This document shows positions 11,901-24,843 of a stretch of DNA of 64,000 nucleotides, piece by piece. The stretch spans positions 1,623,793 through 1,687,792 of the forward strand of contig PTFA01000193.1 of the NCBI GenBank assembly GCA_003342895.1, written 5' to 3'. Every line of letters starts with the position of its first letter. Position 1 is the first letter of the stretch. Below the pieces are notes generated by a model. That model did not search any database and was not told the DNA's origin. It was given only the letters and a program-made list of their open reading frames with translations. The position numbers and the translations under genes were made by a program. This stretch comes from Casuarius casuarius. Taxonomy: Eukaryota; Chordata; Aves; Casuariiformes; Casuariidae.

Positions 11901-14459
11901 GAAATTATATGATGTTTAGTTTTGATGTTGGAGTCTCTGTTGTGGGTGTTTTATAGGAAAGAGAAGGGAAATTAGAATCAACACTTTCAGAAAGGAGCAC
12001 TGGGTCTGAATAGCCAATATGAAATTCTCTGGGCCTATTTTCAGAAGCCCCCCCCATGCTAACCCCTTCCATTTATTGTAATGGATACTAAAAGGAGATT
12101 TGCATCTCTGAAAAATCAGATCCAAGTCATGTCAAGAAGAGACCATCCAAAAAATCAGTAACACTTCTGATAAAAAAAAACAAGTCCAAGAGATTAAATT
12201 TAAGGCTTTGACTTGTCACATGTAGTTTGAAAACCACACACCAAAATCTCCATTCCAGGGTGAAACCTATTTCCACACTTGTAGAGCTAAATATACAGAT
12301 GAAATATATAACTAAGGTAAAAAGAAAAATCAAACTTCCACAAGGAATAATCTCCATGCAATGAACCACAGCACCACAACCTGCAAAAGTCACTTACTTT
12401 TCTCCGAGAGTCACCCGGAGGCTGCTCTGGAGTAAAGAAATTAATTGTTCACCATGTTGTGTTTAACAGATACCCATTAAAAATATAGTTGGAACAATCT
12501 GATGAAAACTGAATCAATAACCTTGCATGATACTTTTTCATACCAAATTCTTAGACAAAGACATATAATTTACAGTTAAGGTTGCAACCTTTAAAAAAAT
12601 TAAGTTATAGTAAAAGCACGGGAATTAAAGAGATTCAAATAGTTCTACTGTTTATATGTTCTTCAAGATAAATGTAAACTGAGAATTGTTTATTATACCT
12701 CTAAGCCCATTCAAAAATGACCTATCTACTTAACTTAAATATGGAAGAAACTATTTAAAGCTTATAAATCAGCAAAAGTTTTTCCACTTCATCTAGAATC
12801 TCAAAATCTCAGCGCTGTCTTTCCTATATTCTCCTATTACTGATCAAGGAGTCCGCATTCTAGTGGACAAGTTTTCTAGTTATACACAAAGCAGAATAGA
12901 AATCAATTTGCTCTCTTGCAGCCACCCTAGGGAGCTATTATCATAGTTTCAAAATCTATTTTTGCTTGTGAAATAATTATTAACCTTTCCAGACTTCAAA
13001 CTTTTCTTCTGCATAAGAGAAAAGAGATTATAATAGAAATACAAATTACTGAGCCTGAAATTAGTGCTACCATCAACTTGACATTGATTTCCCAGTAACT
13101 TTCTGTATCTTGGCCATTTCCATATTAACTTTACTTGGTTGGCCAGTTTGAAAACTTGTGCTACAATTGGATTTGTTCATCTCTTTCACACTTAAGATAT
13201 GTATTTATACCAAACCAACAGAGCTTGAGGCTGAAATAAGAGATTTCTATCAATGTCATCTAATGAGAGGAAAACTTACCTCCAAATAGTTCGAATTCTC
13301 TTAAGCCCTCAACAATGAACTTTTCAGACACCCACCGCTAAAAGAAAAAAAAAAAATCCCCCCCCAAATTAGTTATTTCCTCTAGAGACAAGCTGCTGTT
13401 CATTCACTTTTTCCCCTAACCAAGAGAACTGTACTCATCACTTAAATGATTTTACTACGGTCAGAAACTGGTTAGTTGCAACATCAGTGCTACATCCTTA
13501 CTTTGGACAACAAGGATATTCTTGTACCACTGTGATGGGCCGCACACAAGCATAGGCAGGGGGTATAAGTACACAGGTACTAGTGATTTGCTGGATAACA
13601 TGACTACAAACAACGTTAACATAGTTTTAGATCATTCAAGCAAAAGCCCCTATACATGCACATACATCAAAAACATGAAGCATGCTATACTCCATGAGGC
13701 AAATAAAGGTTGTTTGCTTGCATGTAATAGGTATTAAAAAAACCCTCAACTATTTATAAAGAAGATAACATGTATTAAGTGTTTTGGCTATACACAGCTT
13801 TATTGGCTAAATGCAAAATTAAAACATACGTATTTATAGGACTGTTGGTGTTTTCCAGAATTCATGTTTAAAATTCAAAGTAAGCATTTGGTTGTGCAGA
13901 GTAATGTTTCTACCACTCTGTTCGACCTTGTGATTCAAAGAAATATATACGTACATACATATATAAACACACAGAGAAGAGAATACGCCAATTTAAGCTT
14001 GGAGAGCGTTGATCATGCAGTCAACCTGAAATGAACAGGCGTGAACACTCGCATATTAGACCCTGTCATCCCAATAAAGCGACTGAATGAAACGGCTTAT
14101 ACCCTACGGATGTGCCCGCACGCGAAGCCGGTCCTGGAAAGCGCCTGTCTTTGGGTAAAGACGAACCGAAGCTCACGCAGCGCAACGCAACAGTATCGCT
14201 GCGAGGCGCTAAGCGCGGTTTCCTCACAGGACACCGACTGCTCTGACGCTTAAAAACGCAGAACCGAACAAAGCTGTTGCGTTTAGCTTCCCACACCGAG
14301 TCGAGAAGAAACAGAGCGCAGACGCAGCTGAGGGGGAAGCTCCGAAGCGGGGGGAGCGGGGAGCCGCTGCCGCCGCGCGGTCCCGTAACCGCGAACACGG
14401 CTGAAGACGGGCCGCGCCGCGCCGGGCCCTCGCCCTTGGGTACTCACGAGAAAAGACAT
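2989..14459 (-). CDS. STRADA: STRADA, STE20-related kinase adaptor alpha (pseudokinase), complete coding region
   Basis: STRAD-alpha is a cytoplasmic pseudokinase that, with MO25/CAB39, binds and allosterically activates the tumour suppressor kinase LKB1/STK11. Twelve coding exons were read: 14448-14459, 13280-13337, 12398-12426, 8708-8810, 8407-8528, 8170-8278, 7924-8047, 6849-7020, 5992-6096, 5155-5396, 4078-4120 and 2989-3141. They join in frame to 1272 nt, 423 residues; human is about 431. The start MSFL matches the short human isoform in which MSFL joins RWVSEKF directly. The kinase fold is clear, but catalytic residues are replaced as in the family: the VAIK lysine region reads VTVRRVN, the HRD region YVHRSVKASH, and the DFG position SGLR. 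The C terminus LDVDDWEF is the conserved MO25-binding WEF tail. The stop is TAG at 2989-2991. All introns are GT-AG; exon 3 is only 29 nt. The ATG lies 8 bases from an assembly gap. Confidence 0.95.
5470..5650 (-). repeat. Possible old CR1-like LINE 3' fragment
   Basis: Within STRADA intron 9. The segment around CATAGGACCAGAAGGGATG, followed by a CATCTAGCTCACCC-type stretch, resembles the reverse complement of the conserved 3' region of sauropsid CR1 elements. It is diverged; identification is from memory of the consensus. Confidence 0.4.
6284..6315. repeat. Low-complexity T-run followed by A-run
   Basis: About 12 T followed by an A-rich run in STRADA intron 8, able to form an A/T hairpin. 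A (CCCCT)n-like run lies nearby at about 6507-6527. Confidence 0.7.
10025..10120 (+). repeat. MIR-like SINE relic
   Basis: In STRADA intron 3. The series GGATTCCTATGTTCCAGC, CAGCTGACCTTGGACAGCAC, TTTACCTCTCTCTGTC and CTACCTGTAAAAC follows, in order, the conserved core of tRNA-derived MIR elements, including the stretch that usually reads as a 'ctgtaaaatg' end. Diverged but collinear. Confidence 0.6.
13944..13976. repeat. Short A/T-rich TA/CA microsatellite-like tract
   Basis: An alternating pyrimidine-purine run of the TACGTACATACATATATA type in STRADA intron 1, just upstream of the GC-rich promoter zone. Confidence 0.6.
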
Positions 14460-14466
14460 GGGCGCC

Positions 14467-14646
14467 NNNNNNNNNNNNNNNNNNNNNNNNNNNNNNNNNN
14501 NNNNNNNNNNNNNNNNNNNNNNNNNNNNNNNNNNNNNNNNNNNNNNNNNNNNNNNNNNNNNNNNNNNNNNNNNNNNNNNNNNNNNNNNNNNNNNNNNNNN
14601 NNNNNNNNNNNNNNNNNNNNNNNNNNNNNNNNNNNNNNNNNNNNNN
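14467..14646. other. Assembly gap (180 N) in the STRADA promoter CpG island
   Basis: A run of N only. It lies between the STRADA ATG exon and a candidate upstream splice donor, in very GC-rich DNA, and probably hides the acceptor and the 5' UTR part of the ATG exon. Confidence 0.99.
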
Positions 14647-15010
14647 CCGGCCGCCGCTTACCGGCAGGAGACGCTGCGCGTGTGACGACGCCGCGCGTGT
14701 GACGACGCCGTGACGTCAGCACGCCGCCACGTGAGGCCGAGCGTCGGGGGAGCGGCGTGTGCGTGACGCCGGCCCATAGTCCCTCGCGCGCGCTGGCGGC
14801 GGGAAGCGGCGCGGCGCCATGTTGGTTCTCCTCAGAGAGGGGCCGAGGCGCCGCCCGATCGCGGGGAGACCCTCGCCGCTCTCCCACACTTTCCTCAGGG
14901 CCCTTCCCATCCGCGCCCACCCCAGCCCGCTCCGGAGAGCGGCATCTTCACCCAGCGGCCGCCATCCCACCTTCTGCAGGGCAAACGGGGGGGCGAGGCG
15001 GTACCAGATG
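14647..15010 (-). promoter_or_regulatory. STRADA: STRADA promoter and probable non-coding first exon
   Basis: A GC-rich, CpG-dense block. On the minus strand CTGCCG followed by GTAAGC (donor at 14656-14661) could end a non-coding first exon starting above 14662, as in human STRADA, whose first exon is non-coding. A 17-base unit GCGCGTGTGACGACGCC is duplicated in tandem at 14676-14692 and 14693-14709, directly followed by a perfect CRE palindrome TGACGTCA at 14711-14718 and an E-box CACGTG at 14728-14733. A YY1-like CATGGCG (minus strand) sits near 14814-14824. Promoter function is inferred from position and composition. Confidence 0.6.
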
Positions 15011-16570
15011 AAAGAAGGAGTCCAGCAAAGTACAGCAGGCAGGTGGAGTGTTTCAATCATATTTTACTCTTCATTAGGTAGTTCATTTGAGTGTTCATAT
15101 TACAAAATTAGCTGCCACAGCCCACAGATACATGGGACTTCAGGAAAGCTGTCCTTCAAAAGAGCACAAACTAATATTTCCTTTTAAAGAAGATCTTTGT
15201 GAAACAATACTGCATTAATCTTAATCGTTAAAGCTAAATAATGCTAAGATTTCACATAATCTACATTAGTTTTGGTTTTAAATTAATTTTACCAACCATT
15301 ATAAAATTAATGCATTTGCATGTATCAGGTTACAGACTTTTGCATTTAAAATCAGTGTGAAGTATCCCATGCTGGAACAAGAATTTTTAAGCACTTGCTG
15401 TTTCAACAGCAGCTCATTGTTATTGCCTCAGAACAAACTTTACACAAATTATTGAACAAAAGAAAAAAAAAAAAGCAAGAGTGTTTCCCCACAAAACTGT
15501 AAAAAATCTGTTACAAGCAACAATAAAATGCCTTCTAGACAGGAAGCATTTATAAAATGCAGAGCTCTCTCAGATAGCAAAGTGTTTGCACAGGGGCATT
15601 CACTTCCTTCCCCCCGTTTATACTCAAAACCCAGAAATGACCGTTAACCAGATGAAGAGGATACACATCCTCTGAAACATTCTTACTTGTTTGGGGAAAT
15701 TGGCAATTGCACAGATACTTCACTGAATCTAGCTTCTTGCTGAAGTGAACTAGGCGGCAGCTGCTTAGACTAGGAGAGAAGTATTTGAGGCAAATTTGTA
15801 CAGTTAAAAATATTCAAGGAAAGCTAGTTGAAGCTGCTAACTCACCATGCAGTCACTCCTGAAGAAACACCACGCTTACATTACAAACTTCACATTGTAT
15901 TAAGTTTGCAGCATTCAAAACTACAAGTAGGAAACAGTGTTCATGTATGCCATTCCCTGACATCTAACCAATCTGTGTTTTACACATACGCCAATCAAGC
16001 CCACAGATGATCTAATACTGTTTCAGTCCCTTGTTGGTAAAAACAAAAAGAAAAATCACTTCTACGGGGTGTAAATCCCTGAAGTTTCCATACTGTGTAT
16101 GGAAGGCTCTAAGTTTTGTGGCTTTACAAGCTTGATGCAAATAAATGCACACTAAATGATTATGGTGCAGTTTTCTTCCCCTTAATTTAAAGTCCCCCCC
16201 CGCCCCCCAACAACTCCCAAAGCAAAGTTTAAAACCAAAGCATTGATATGTTACCAGCATACGTGGACAGATTTACAATCTTCTGTTTTTAAAGAACAAA
16301 TGACAAAAAGCATTCAGGAATATTGCATTTTTTTTAAACAGACACGTAGCAAAAATTTTAACCACCTGGAATAAAACTGCCGAGACAAAGCTCTCTACAT
16401 ACACCTGCATGTTGCCATAGTACTCAAAAAAGCAACACCAATGCATGGAGCATTTCTCTTAATGGCTACTAGTGTTCGAAGAAGTGTAAGATTATGGAGT
16501 TAACTACGTCTTTGTACCCTGTGAATTAAAATTCTGCAGGCGGCACAAAGACAGGTTTCCCACAATGGAT
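15011..16570 (-). other. CCDC47: CCDC47 3' UTR and short spacer to the STRADA promoter
   Basis: No coding exon was seen. The CCDC47 3' UTR runs leftward from 16570. No perfect minus-strand AATAAA was found; AGTAAA (plus-strand TTTACT at 15063-15068) is one candidate. CCDC47 and STRADA are transcribed in the same direction, and the abrupt change from A/T-rich to CpG-rich sequence near 15010 marks the STRADA promoter edge. A C-run occurs at about 16194-16208. Confidence 0.5.
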
Positions 16571-19500
16571 TCACATAGCTTTCACTTTGATTTGCTTCAT
16601 CTTCATTTGCTTCTTCTCTAGTTTCTTCTGCTCACGCCGCAAAGCAGCTTCCTGTAGGAAAGAATACAGAGACCTGAGTGAACATCAATGTTCTCTTCAA
16701 AGAGGAAGCTACTCATTTCAGAAGAGGAAAACAAGACAGACAATCTCCTCTAAGCACAGGAGTTGGCTCCCCACTGACAGCCTTCACATGGTTCAGAAAG
16801 CAAGAGAATAAAGCATGAAAGTTGTCTGCTTTCTAGCACAGTAAGAAGTGGAAGCTGACCACCCTACTGGTAGGCCTATGAGCAGCCCTGGAGATACCAG
16901 AGAAATCTGCAAGTAGCTCATAACCATCTGAAAACCCATTTCACCTCCAGCCGACGCTGTTTTTCTGGATCTTCCTCGTTCATGATTCGCTCCTTCTCTG
17001 CCCGTTTTTTCTCCTCTCGACGGGACTGGGCAGCCTCCTGTCTTTGCACGTGAGTCAATTTAAGGAAATTCTCTTCCACTCGAGCCCTGTTCTTATCAGC
17101 TTTTTGTTTACCCTTTTCACAGAGAAAAGAAGTTCAGTTAATACAGATTCCCCATACAATAAGATTCCCCATGAGCAAAATGCAGTATCTGTGGTAGTTA
17201 CATTAGGAACATAAGACTCCCAACCTTAAGATTAAAGATCAAATGGTAGCTTTTGAAATTTCATACAATATTCAGAAGAGAGAAAAGAATACACTGGTTA
17301 CCTCTCTGTTCAGACGGAATTTCTTTGCTTTGTCAATAGAGTAAATAACCATGCTCATCAGAGGCAGCAAAGACTCCATATCCTTTGGGGAAGTGTTGCC
17401 TGAACCAGGCACTGAAAAACAGAGTTCCTCAAATTAATTCAGAGAGATTGACAGGCTTCTTCTATTAGCTCTAATACTCCTTCCTTATTGCTCAAAATGT
17501 TCATGAAAGATGCTCTTATCCTCCTCTTTAAAAAGGACTTAACTAACTGAAAGAGGTGTTTCACTTTGGAGATTCACTTCAGATTCTTCACACAGCGGCA
17601 GGCACGTTTCTCCCACACAATCCTTCTTAGTTTAATCAGTACAGAATGTACATTTGATGGTTGAATTCTGGCCTCTGACATTAACTTCCCTTGGAGCTAT
17701 GGCCTTGAATTTCAAAGAAAAATTTAAATGTAGACTCTCAGACTGTTTTTATATTAAAACAGTGCTAAACAGGAAACTCTGTGTAACCACATACTGCAGG
17801 GAATGGCATAAAAGCAAGCCATCTTCCAGTGGTGACCTAATGGGACCACCAGTAGAGATAAAACAATGCATCTCCTGCAATTCTAAATGTTGGATTTACA
17901 AGTATTTTCAAGAGTAAAGTGTCTCCTGGGGATCATACTTTCTCTAATTGTGCTAGGCAGCTATAAGCAGCAGTCAGGAATTTAACTTGCTTCATGATAG
18001 ACTGTACTGAGTTCAGGCTGGATATGATCCATAAGTAGCAGGATTCAGTACTGTATTTTCACCACTATATGCCGCTCGGTCCCCAGTGTTACTATTGCCT
18101 TTTGTTTACTGGTTAATCAATCAGTGATCCTGTTTACATGCACTGCAGTCATTAGTAACACATTGCTTTCCATGTGTGACTTGCACAAATAGAATGTAAC
18201 AACCCCATCGTACATGTCACATACACACACACACTAGTTCTCTTACCATTAAATGTAAACAAAAGTGTCTTTTTAGTTTCGGGCAGTTTTGTAAGCTGAC
18301 CCTCCCTGGAAGGAAAGAAAAGAGTGGTTGGAATGTGTAAAGAAAAAATACAGGCATATGAAATACATAACACTGTTAGGGAGAATCTTGTCAAGAACCA
18401 AGAGACACTTGCAAACTACCCACAAGAGTAAAATAAACAAGATTAAAAACCTTGCTCTATCCCAGTTTTACGTCAAACCATTCAGATTCCTGAGGTGTTT
18501 ATTCTCCCCCCCGCCCAAAAAAACCCTAAAACCCCACCATTAATGAAAAAACATACTAACAGCAACATCCAGTCAGTGACTGTCAGAGGTCATCTGCTTA
18601 AAACACAGAGATTGTATGAACATCGGTGACAAAAAAAAGGAATTTTCAAAAAAACTTCAGTCTTGACTGCCCCCCCAAAAAGCACAGTACTCTGATGTAA
18701 CAAAATCAGACCTACATATTACAGAGCCTAGGCAATTTCAGTACAAGGTATATAGACTGCTTTATGATTAAATTTAAGTGTACTTTTTTTTTTTTGGCAG
18801 TTTCAGATTTTTATATGGATCATTTATTCATATGCCTGCGATCACAATACACCCTTACACAAGCCTACATGTTAATTCACATGATAGGATAGATCACCCA
18901 CGACTTGGCAATTCTGAAGCAGCAGCAGCCAAAAGCACCTCAAAACTAGGAGGCTTAAAGAAACAGAATCAATATTGCATCTGTGTATTTCTAGAACACA
19001 GCTGAGAATCAAAGAGAACAAAAGCACCCAAGCTACAGATTCAACAGCAGAATGTTTAATCCCATCAGTAGGAAAGGGCAAGCAACCCTGATTTTTTTTA
19101 TACTGCAGACTTTTGAGCAAACCCAGTTTGCAATGCATTTGGATAGCATTCTGAACCAATGTATTTTTTTCAGCCACTACTTCACATCCTGCAGTGTTAC
19201 TTTTTGGCTCTTCAACTCTAACATGCTGTATCCCTTTAACAGGACTGCTCATTTTTTTTCCATGCAGCTGTGTACACTAACTGCCAGATGTCATTTGAGA
19301 TTCGGAACTGCCCAAACTACAGAATAACTAGCACACAAACATAAATATTAAGGCAACGCAGCACCTTGATCCTCTAAATTTATCAGCATTTGGAAACATC
19401 AGGACTGTATTCAGCTGTTTCACCTTTGCACCCAATTTCCCTTTGGGCACATTCCAGCAGGTCGCACACTGCAAACAAGTTTGTCAGCCTAGACTTTGCT

Positions 19501-22500
19501 TAGTGTTACAGTACCAAGTGTAAGGAGAGATCCGGTGTTATACATACTCTTGCATAAGTTTTGGACCGGAGAACTGGTCCGAGAATTGGACGGACTCAAT
19601 CTTGTCAGCGTAGTGCGTGAGGAAATGTACCATCTGAAAGAGAAGCTGGAGTTAGTTTCCCCTGTCAATGAGCTTTCATCAGCCTGCCCACTCCTGTCGG
19701 TTTGCCGGACTGTCCATATATCACTCAGAAAATTGTTGTGCTCAGCTTGCTGCAATGACACTGAAGTTTAAACAGGCAATTTTTTTAAATCAGCTTTTGC
19801 TAGAGAGGGCCTCAGTGCACGGAGTTAACATGAGCAACTCAGAGATATTAGATATACAACTCTTATTTGGGATTTGCCACTTCATTTCATAATCAGCCTC
19901 AACTTTGAGGACCTGCAGATACACCTTCAACACCCTCCTCCAAATTGGCTGTTGGAGCTAACTTCTAGGCTTCAAAAGGCAGTTTTAAGTCCTCAGTTCA
20001 GACCAACAATTGCTAAGTGGAACAAATAAAAGAAGTCACAATTATACCCTTCTTCCACCATCCCTTAAGTTTCCTTTGGGTCTTGATTTCTGTAGATCTC
20101 ACCAAGACTATTTGGCTCTCCTGTTGTGATTTTTTACATGAAATAGTTGAAAAAGTTCTAACTTTTAAGTGTCATGGCCACCAGGGAAGATTTTCACTAA
20201 TTCATTCAAGATTACCTTTGCGTCCATCATTCCCTCTGTGACCTCCCCCATCTCTGACAAGATAGCCAGCGAATCTGGAAGCCCATATTTTGCACCAGAC
20301 TTGGGTTTATCACTGCAGAACTCACTCTATTGCAAAGAGAGGAAGGGGAAAGAAAAAAAAAAAAAGTCTTAAGCATTTAAGTATCTTATCAGACTGAACA
20401 GTTCCAGCACAATGGGACCCCTAAATAGTACCTGATAAGAAGCAGTAAACATATTGATAACTCAGTTTGACTGAGGCCGTTTCAAGCATAAAGGAAGCAT
20501 GCAACATCAATGCATGTAGTTTGTCTTTAACTTAGTATGCCTCCCTTGATAGTGAATGCTTTGGGGAAAATGAAGAACAGTTGTAATACATCCATGCTGG
20601 AATGGTCAAAGTAGATTAATACACCTTGCTTATACTGCTTGATAATATAAAAAACTGGCATCCTACCAACTATACTTTCATGCTGTTATTTGAGACAAGT
20701 AATCTTGTCTCACACTTTGGTATGTTTTCTTGATTTTACATTATGTAAAAATGGACAACAGAGGCCCAGACTTTCCATATTACATGTCACTGTTGATTTT
20801 TCACTCCTCAGCAAAACCATTTGTGCAAATTGTGAGGATACACACAAGTCTCATTTGGCCTTATGATATACTTCAACCTCCATCTAAGTGAACTATACAT
20901 GGAAAGGAAGAGGTTAGTTGCTTTCGATTGCCTCTTCTCCCGCAGTTCTGGCACCAGCTGGCTAGCACTTCAGATATTCGATGGCATTAGACTTTCATCC
21001 ATTAGGTGAAAATATCTTCTCCCCCCAGACTAATTCCAGTAGGTCAGTCACAAGTTTTCAGCTGTTCCCAACAATATAACCTAGAGATGAGAGGTTCTTA
21101 TATCTATCAAATATCATTATTTGTTTTCCTATTATTCCAATTTGAATACATACCAGGTCCTGCATCTCTTTCTGAAGTCGCACCAGTGCTTTTCTTGTTC
21201 CAACAGCAAACACATAGGTGTCCATATCTTCATCATTCATTGTTACTTTTATTTGCTGTGGAACAAAACGGTATTGGCCTCGATCAGAATTATTGGATGA
21301 ACTCTGCCTTCTGACTACTGGCCAAATGGAGACCTGTGTCTTTTATGAAGGAAGTGCTTCTGGTACTTCAAAGCTTATCTGAAGTTTTCATTCGTCTTTC
21401 ATAACCACAAAGAACAAAGTCTAAGTGAGGCAATACACAGCTAAGATAAAAGTTGCTAAATTAGAACTTCTTAGTATATCTTAGAAACATAAATTAGCTT
21501 TTAAATTTGAGTACTCAGTTCAGCATTCCAGTATAATGCTGCATCGTAATAAGAGTGAGTAGAATAGCAGTTGCAGGACTCATTTGCAGCACAGATATCC
21601 ACTGTTTGTGAGCCCACATCTAAATTATATATTTTTATGGAAGTATACATATATGGGAAAAGTATTCACAGTGCATGCATCCACTGTTCTCCAAAATATA
21701 TCAGCTTTTGGCATTTATGGAGATAGAGATTCCCGTTATCCCCAAGAGCAAGGCACCAGGCAAAAAGTAGTGTGACAAGATGTTCATGTGCAGACCAGCA
21801 TATGCACTGACCACCTCTATTCAGACAGATGAAACAGAATAACAATCCTTAAGTATTTCAGATCGTAAAAGTGTGTTTTATCAAGACCACGTGATAGACT
21901 GTTCACAAAACCACTCAAACAGTAAACTGTTAACATTATCTATGGGTCTTACTAGTCATCAGCAGTTTGCATTCTGGAGAGAAAAGAAATATGAATGATT
22001 CTTGCGTATTGTTGCAACAGATTTTGAACTGGAAGATGTGGAATATGGTAGAAAGACACCCAGCAGCTCACTTGGGGATTACAAGAACAATCAAAAGCAG
22101 CAGGGCAGAACTGAAGAAATGCAGCAGCTTAGCCGAGTACATACCACTTGGTCACAAGCTGGCCTCATCATGCGGGCAAGAACATTCAGTAGGTCTTGTC
22201 TCTTGAGAAACTAAAAACACAAATTTATAAACACAGAAAAAGACTGCTAAATATACATGAGGTGCAGCAGTTTGTTAGCACATAGCAAAGGGGATTAAGG
22301 AAAAATGGGGCCTGTTCTCTTCTCCTGTTTTCTATGTTCATTCCCTAAGCATTCAGTATTACCCCCTTCTGGTGGCAGAACACTGGGCCATACAGATCTT
22401 TAGTGTGACCATTTTTCCATTCATGTGTGCATATTCAGAATCCTGCCCCCGAACCTGAGAAAGGGTAGAGCTGGGACTCCTTGTTCACACTGAAACGGAA

Positions 22501-24843
22501 AAGCTTCTGGAACTTGAATATTGGCCAGAGGTAAACAGTGCTACAAACTCACTCATCCTTACCTTTAGCTGGATAAGCATTCCTTCACAGCACACCCTGC
22601 CAGAGCACCATAAGTTATATATATGTTCATTTTCTTGATTTAGTTTCCCAGTGCTCGTAGCTTCTTTATTAGTGCCATCATCCCCTGAAGAAAACAATAG
22701 TGAAAGGTAACTGCAGTCTAACAATCACATATTTAAATACCAAAGTAGCATCAACAGGCTTAGAACTCAGATGTTCCTAGATTACTTCTGTATCACCATG
22801 AGGCTTCTGAATAACTTGTACTACAACATCAAAATCTTCTTTCAGCACTGGAAGACTGCATATTATTTATCTACACGCAGAGCTGTCATTAGTATTAACA
22901 TGAACTTGCATGGAAAAGGTTACTCTACTTTATAGGCTACATGAGGATTTAAAACCAACTCTGTTCAAATAAGCTAAAGCAGAGCCTAGGCATTACGGAA
23001 CTTACCAACAAGAGCAAAGTTGCTTTCTAGCAGCTCCCTGTGAGTATTGAACCATGCCTGAGCCAGACGGTTGTTTTTGTTCTTCCCAATGATGTAATTC
23101 ATGATGTAAGCAAGAAGACCTGTTACCATTAGAATCTCCATGTAGTAACTCTCCCAGCTGTTTTGAAGGTGAGCAGGGACCTATGGTTAAGTGATTGGAG
23201 ATTGTTTTGTATTGAATGAGTGAATTGCATATGCACAAACTATTTTGGAAAACACAGTACTGCAAAAGCTTCATCCCAAATACAACAATAAGCTTCTCAA
23301 AGGCCACGGACAGAGCTAAGTCTCCATAATGCATTTGGCTTTACTGGCATACAGTAATCATACTGGAAACAACTGATAATAGCATTCCCAAAATACCTGG
23401 CTAGTACGAACAAAATATTTCTGTCTTGCAAGCAAGCTGGTGCTAGCATTTATCCCTCAGAATAGTCAACAGCCCAGCATTTCAACTCAACTGACTGATT
23501 ATTCGGGTTTCATGCCTTACCAATCACAGCATTATCTGATCATAGCATAACTTCTATTGAAGCCTAAAGCAATACCCAGTGTCCAAGAGCATTTTCAGAC
23601 TATCATGAGGAGCCACCGACTGCATGGAGAAACCCTGCCTGATCTTGCTATTTTCAGAGAACCATGATAAAATACTTAGGAGTTCTTCTAACACCACATA
23701 ACCCTTCAGTCGTAAATGTATGCAAACTTTCATTTCTATTGCCAAGGTCGGCCATGACATTTAAAAAGAGATTTTATGTAGAATGAAAAAGGCAGGCCTT
23801 AAGCACCTGGATCATTCTGTAAAAGCCTCTTTTGGGAGGCAAAACTAAGATGCGGCAGGGTGAAGAGACTGGCTTCAAAAAAGAAGCAGAGAGATCCATT
23901 TCTGATCAGAAGCTTTAGATCACAGACAAGCTAAAAATACACTGTTTAAGTGTTATTGTAAGCATATCAATATAACCTCTTCTTTACATAGGGACAAACC
24001 CCCAGATCTATATTTTTTCCTGGATTAAATGAAGCTCATCACTATAGCTCCTTCACTTCTCCCTCATACTCATGACTAAGAGACACTATGTCATAAAATG
24101 CTTTGGCCAAAACTGTTTCAAAATCTGTGTTTTAGTGGAGCACTTCCTGATCTGTATTCAAATCAACAGTTCTTGGTTTGAACAGAACACAGCATTGATC
24201 CAAGGACAGAAGTTCTAGAAACTTAAAATATATATAAATAGCAAGTTCTTCAGGACAGATTCTCTCTTACTCTATGTTTGTACAACAATGACCATATTGT
24301 CATGCTGCCATAAAGAAGTAAGCAATGAAGTACGGAACAGAGAATCAAAATTTCTACCTACATTAACTATTGTTATGGGGTCTTTACTCTTGCTAGGAGA
24401 TGAATCTGGTTTCTCTTCATAGCCTTCAAACTCCTCATCATCATATGGTTCACTCTCAGTGTCTCCTTCCTAAAGGACAAAATCATAAGCAGCATGAAAA
24501 ACCAAAGCCTAGTAATCAAAATCCAAAAAGATAAGGTAAGAAAGTAAGGTGCAGAGATACCATTAAGGAAATGAGGCATTACCTGTGCATCTGCATCATC
24601 AAAGTCTTCCTGATTCTCATCCTGACCTTCAAGTTCTACAGTGGCTTCTTCTTCATCATCTTCTGTAGTGATGATCCTCTGAGGAGACTCTGTGACTGCG
24701 TCTTCAGTAACATCTTCAAATTCAGCAAAGTCATTATCATCATACTCCATAATGTCATCTCCATCCTCAAATTCATCATATTTTGCCAACGAAAAACTCC
24801 ATGGGATGAACAGGACAGCAAGGAAAATATATAAACTCTTCAT
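16571..24843 (-). CDS. CCDC47: CCDC47 (calumin), ER membrane translocon-associated protein, complete coding region
   Basis: CCDC47 is an ER membrane protein. It takes part in the multipass translocon (PAT complex and TMCO1-containing assemblies), contacts ribosomes and affects ER calcium handling. Coding exons: 24583-24843, 24362-24469, 23006-23180, 22563-22684, 22145-22210, 21154-21255, 20216-20326, 19548-19633, 18247-18305, 17302-17411, 16945-17112 and 16571-16651. They join in frame to 1449 nt, 482 residues; human is 483. The start at 24841-24843 directly follows an acceptor and gives a signal peptide ([20 protein letters not shown]). A very acidic luminal region follows (calcium-buffering type). 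One membrane span, [18 protein letters not shown], is in exon 3. The conserved cytosolic domain has [13 protein letters not shown]. The tail from exon 11 on is a charged coiled coil ending [10 protein letters not shown]. An upstream in-frame ATG lies in the intron and was not used. Confidence 0.96.
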
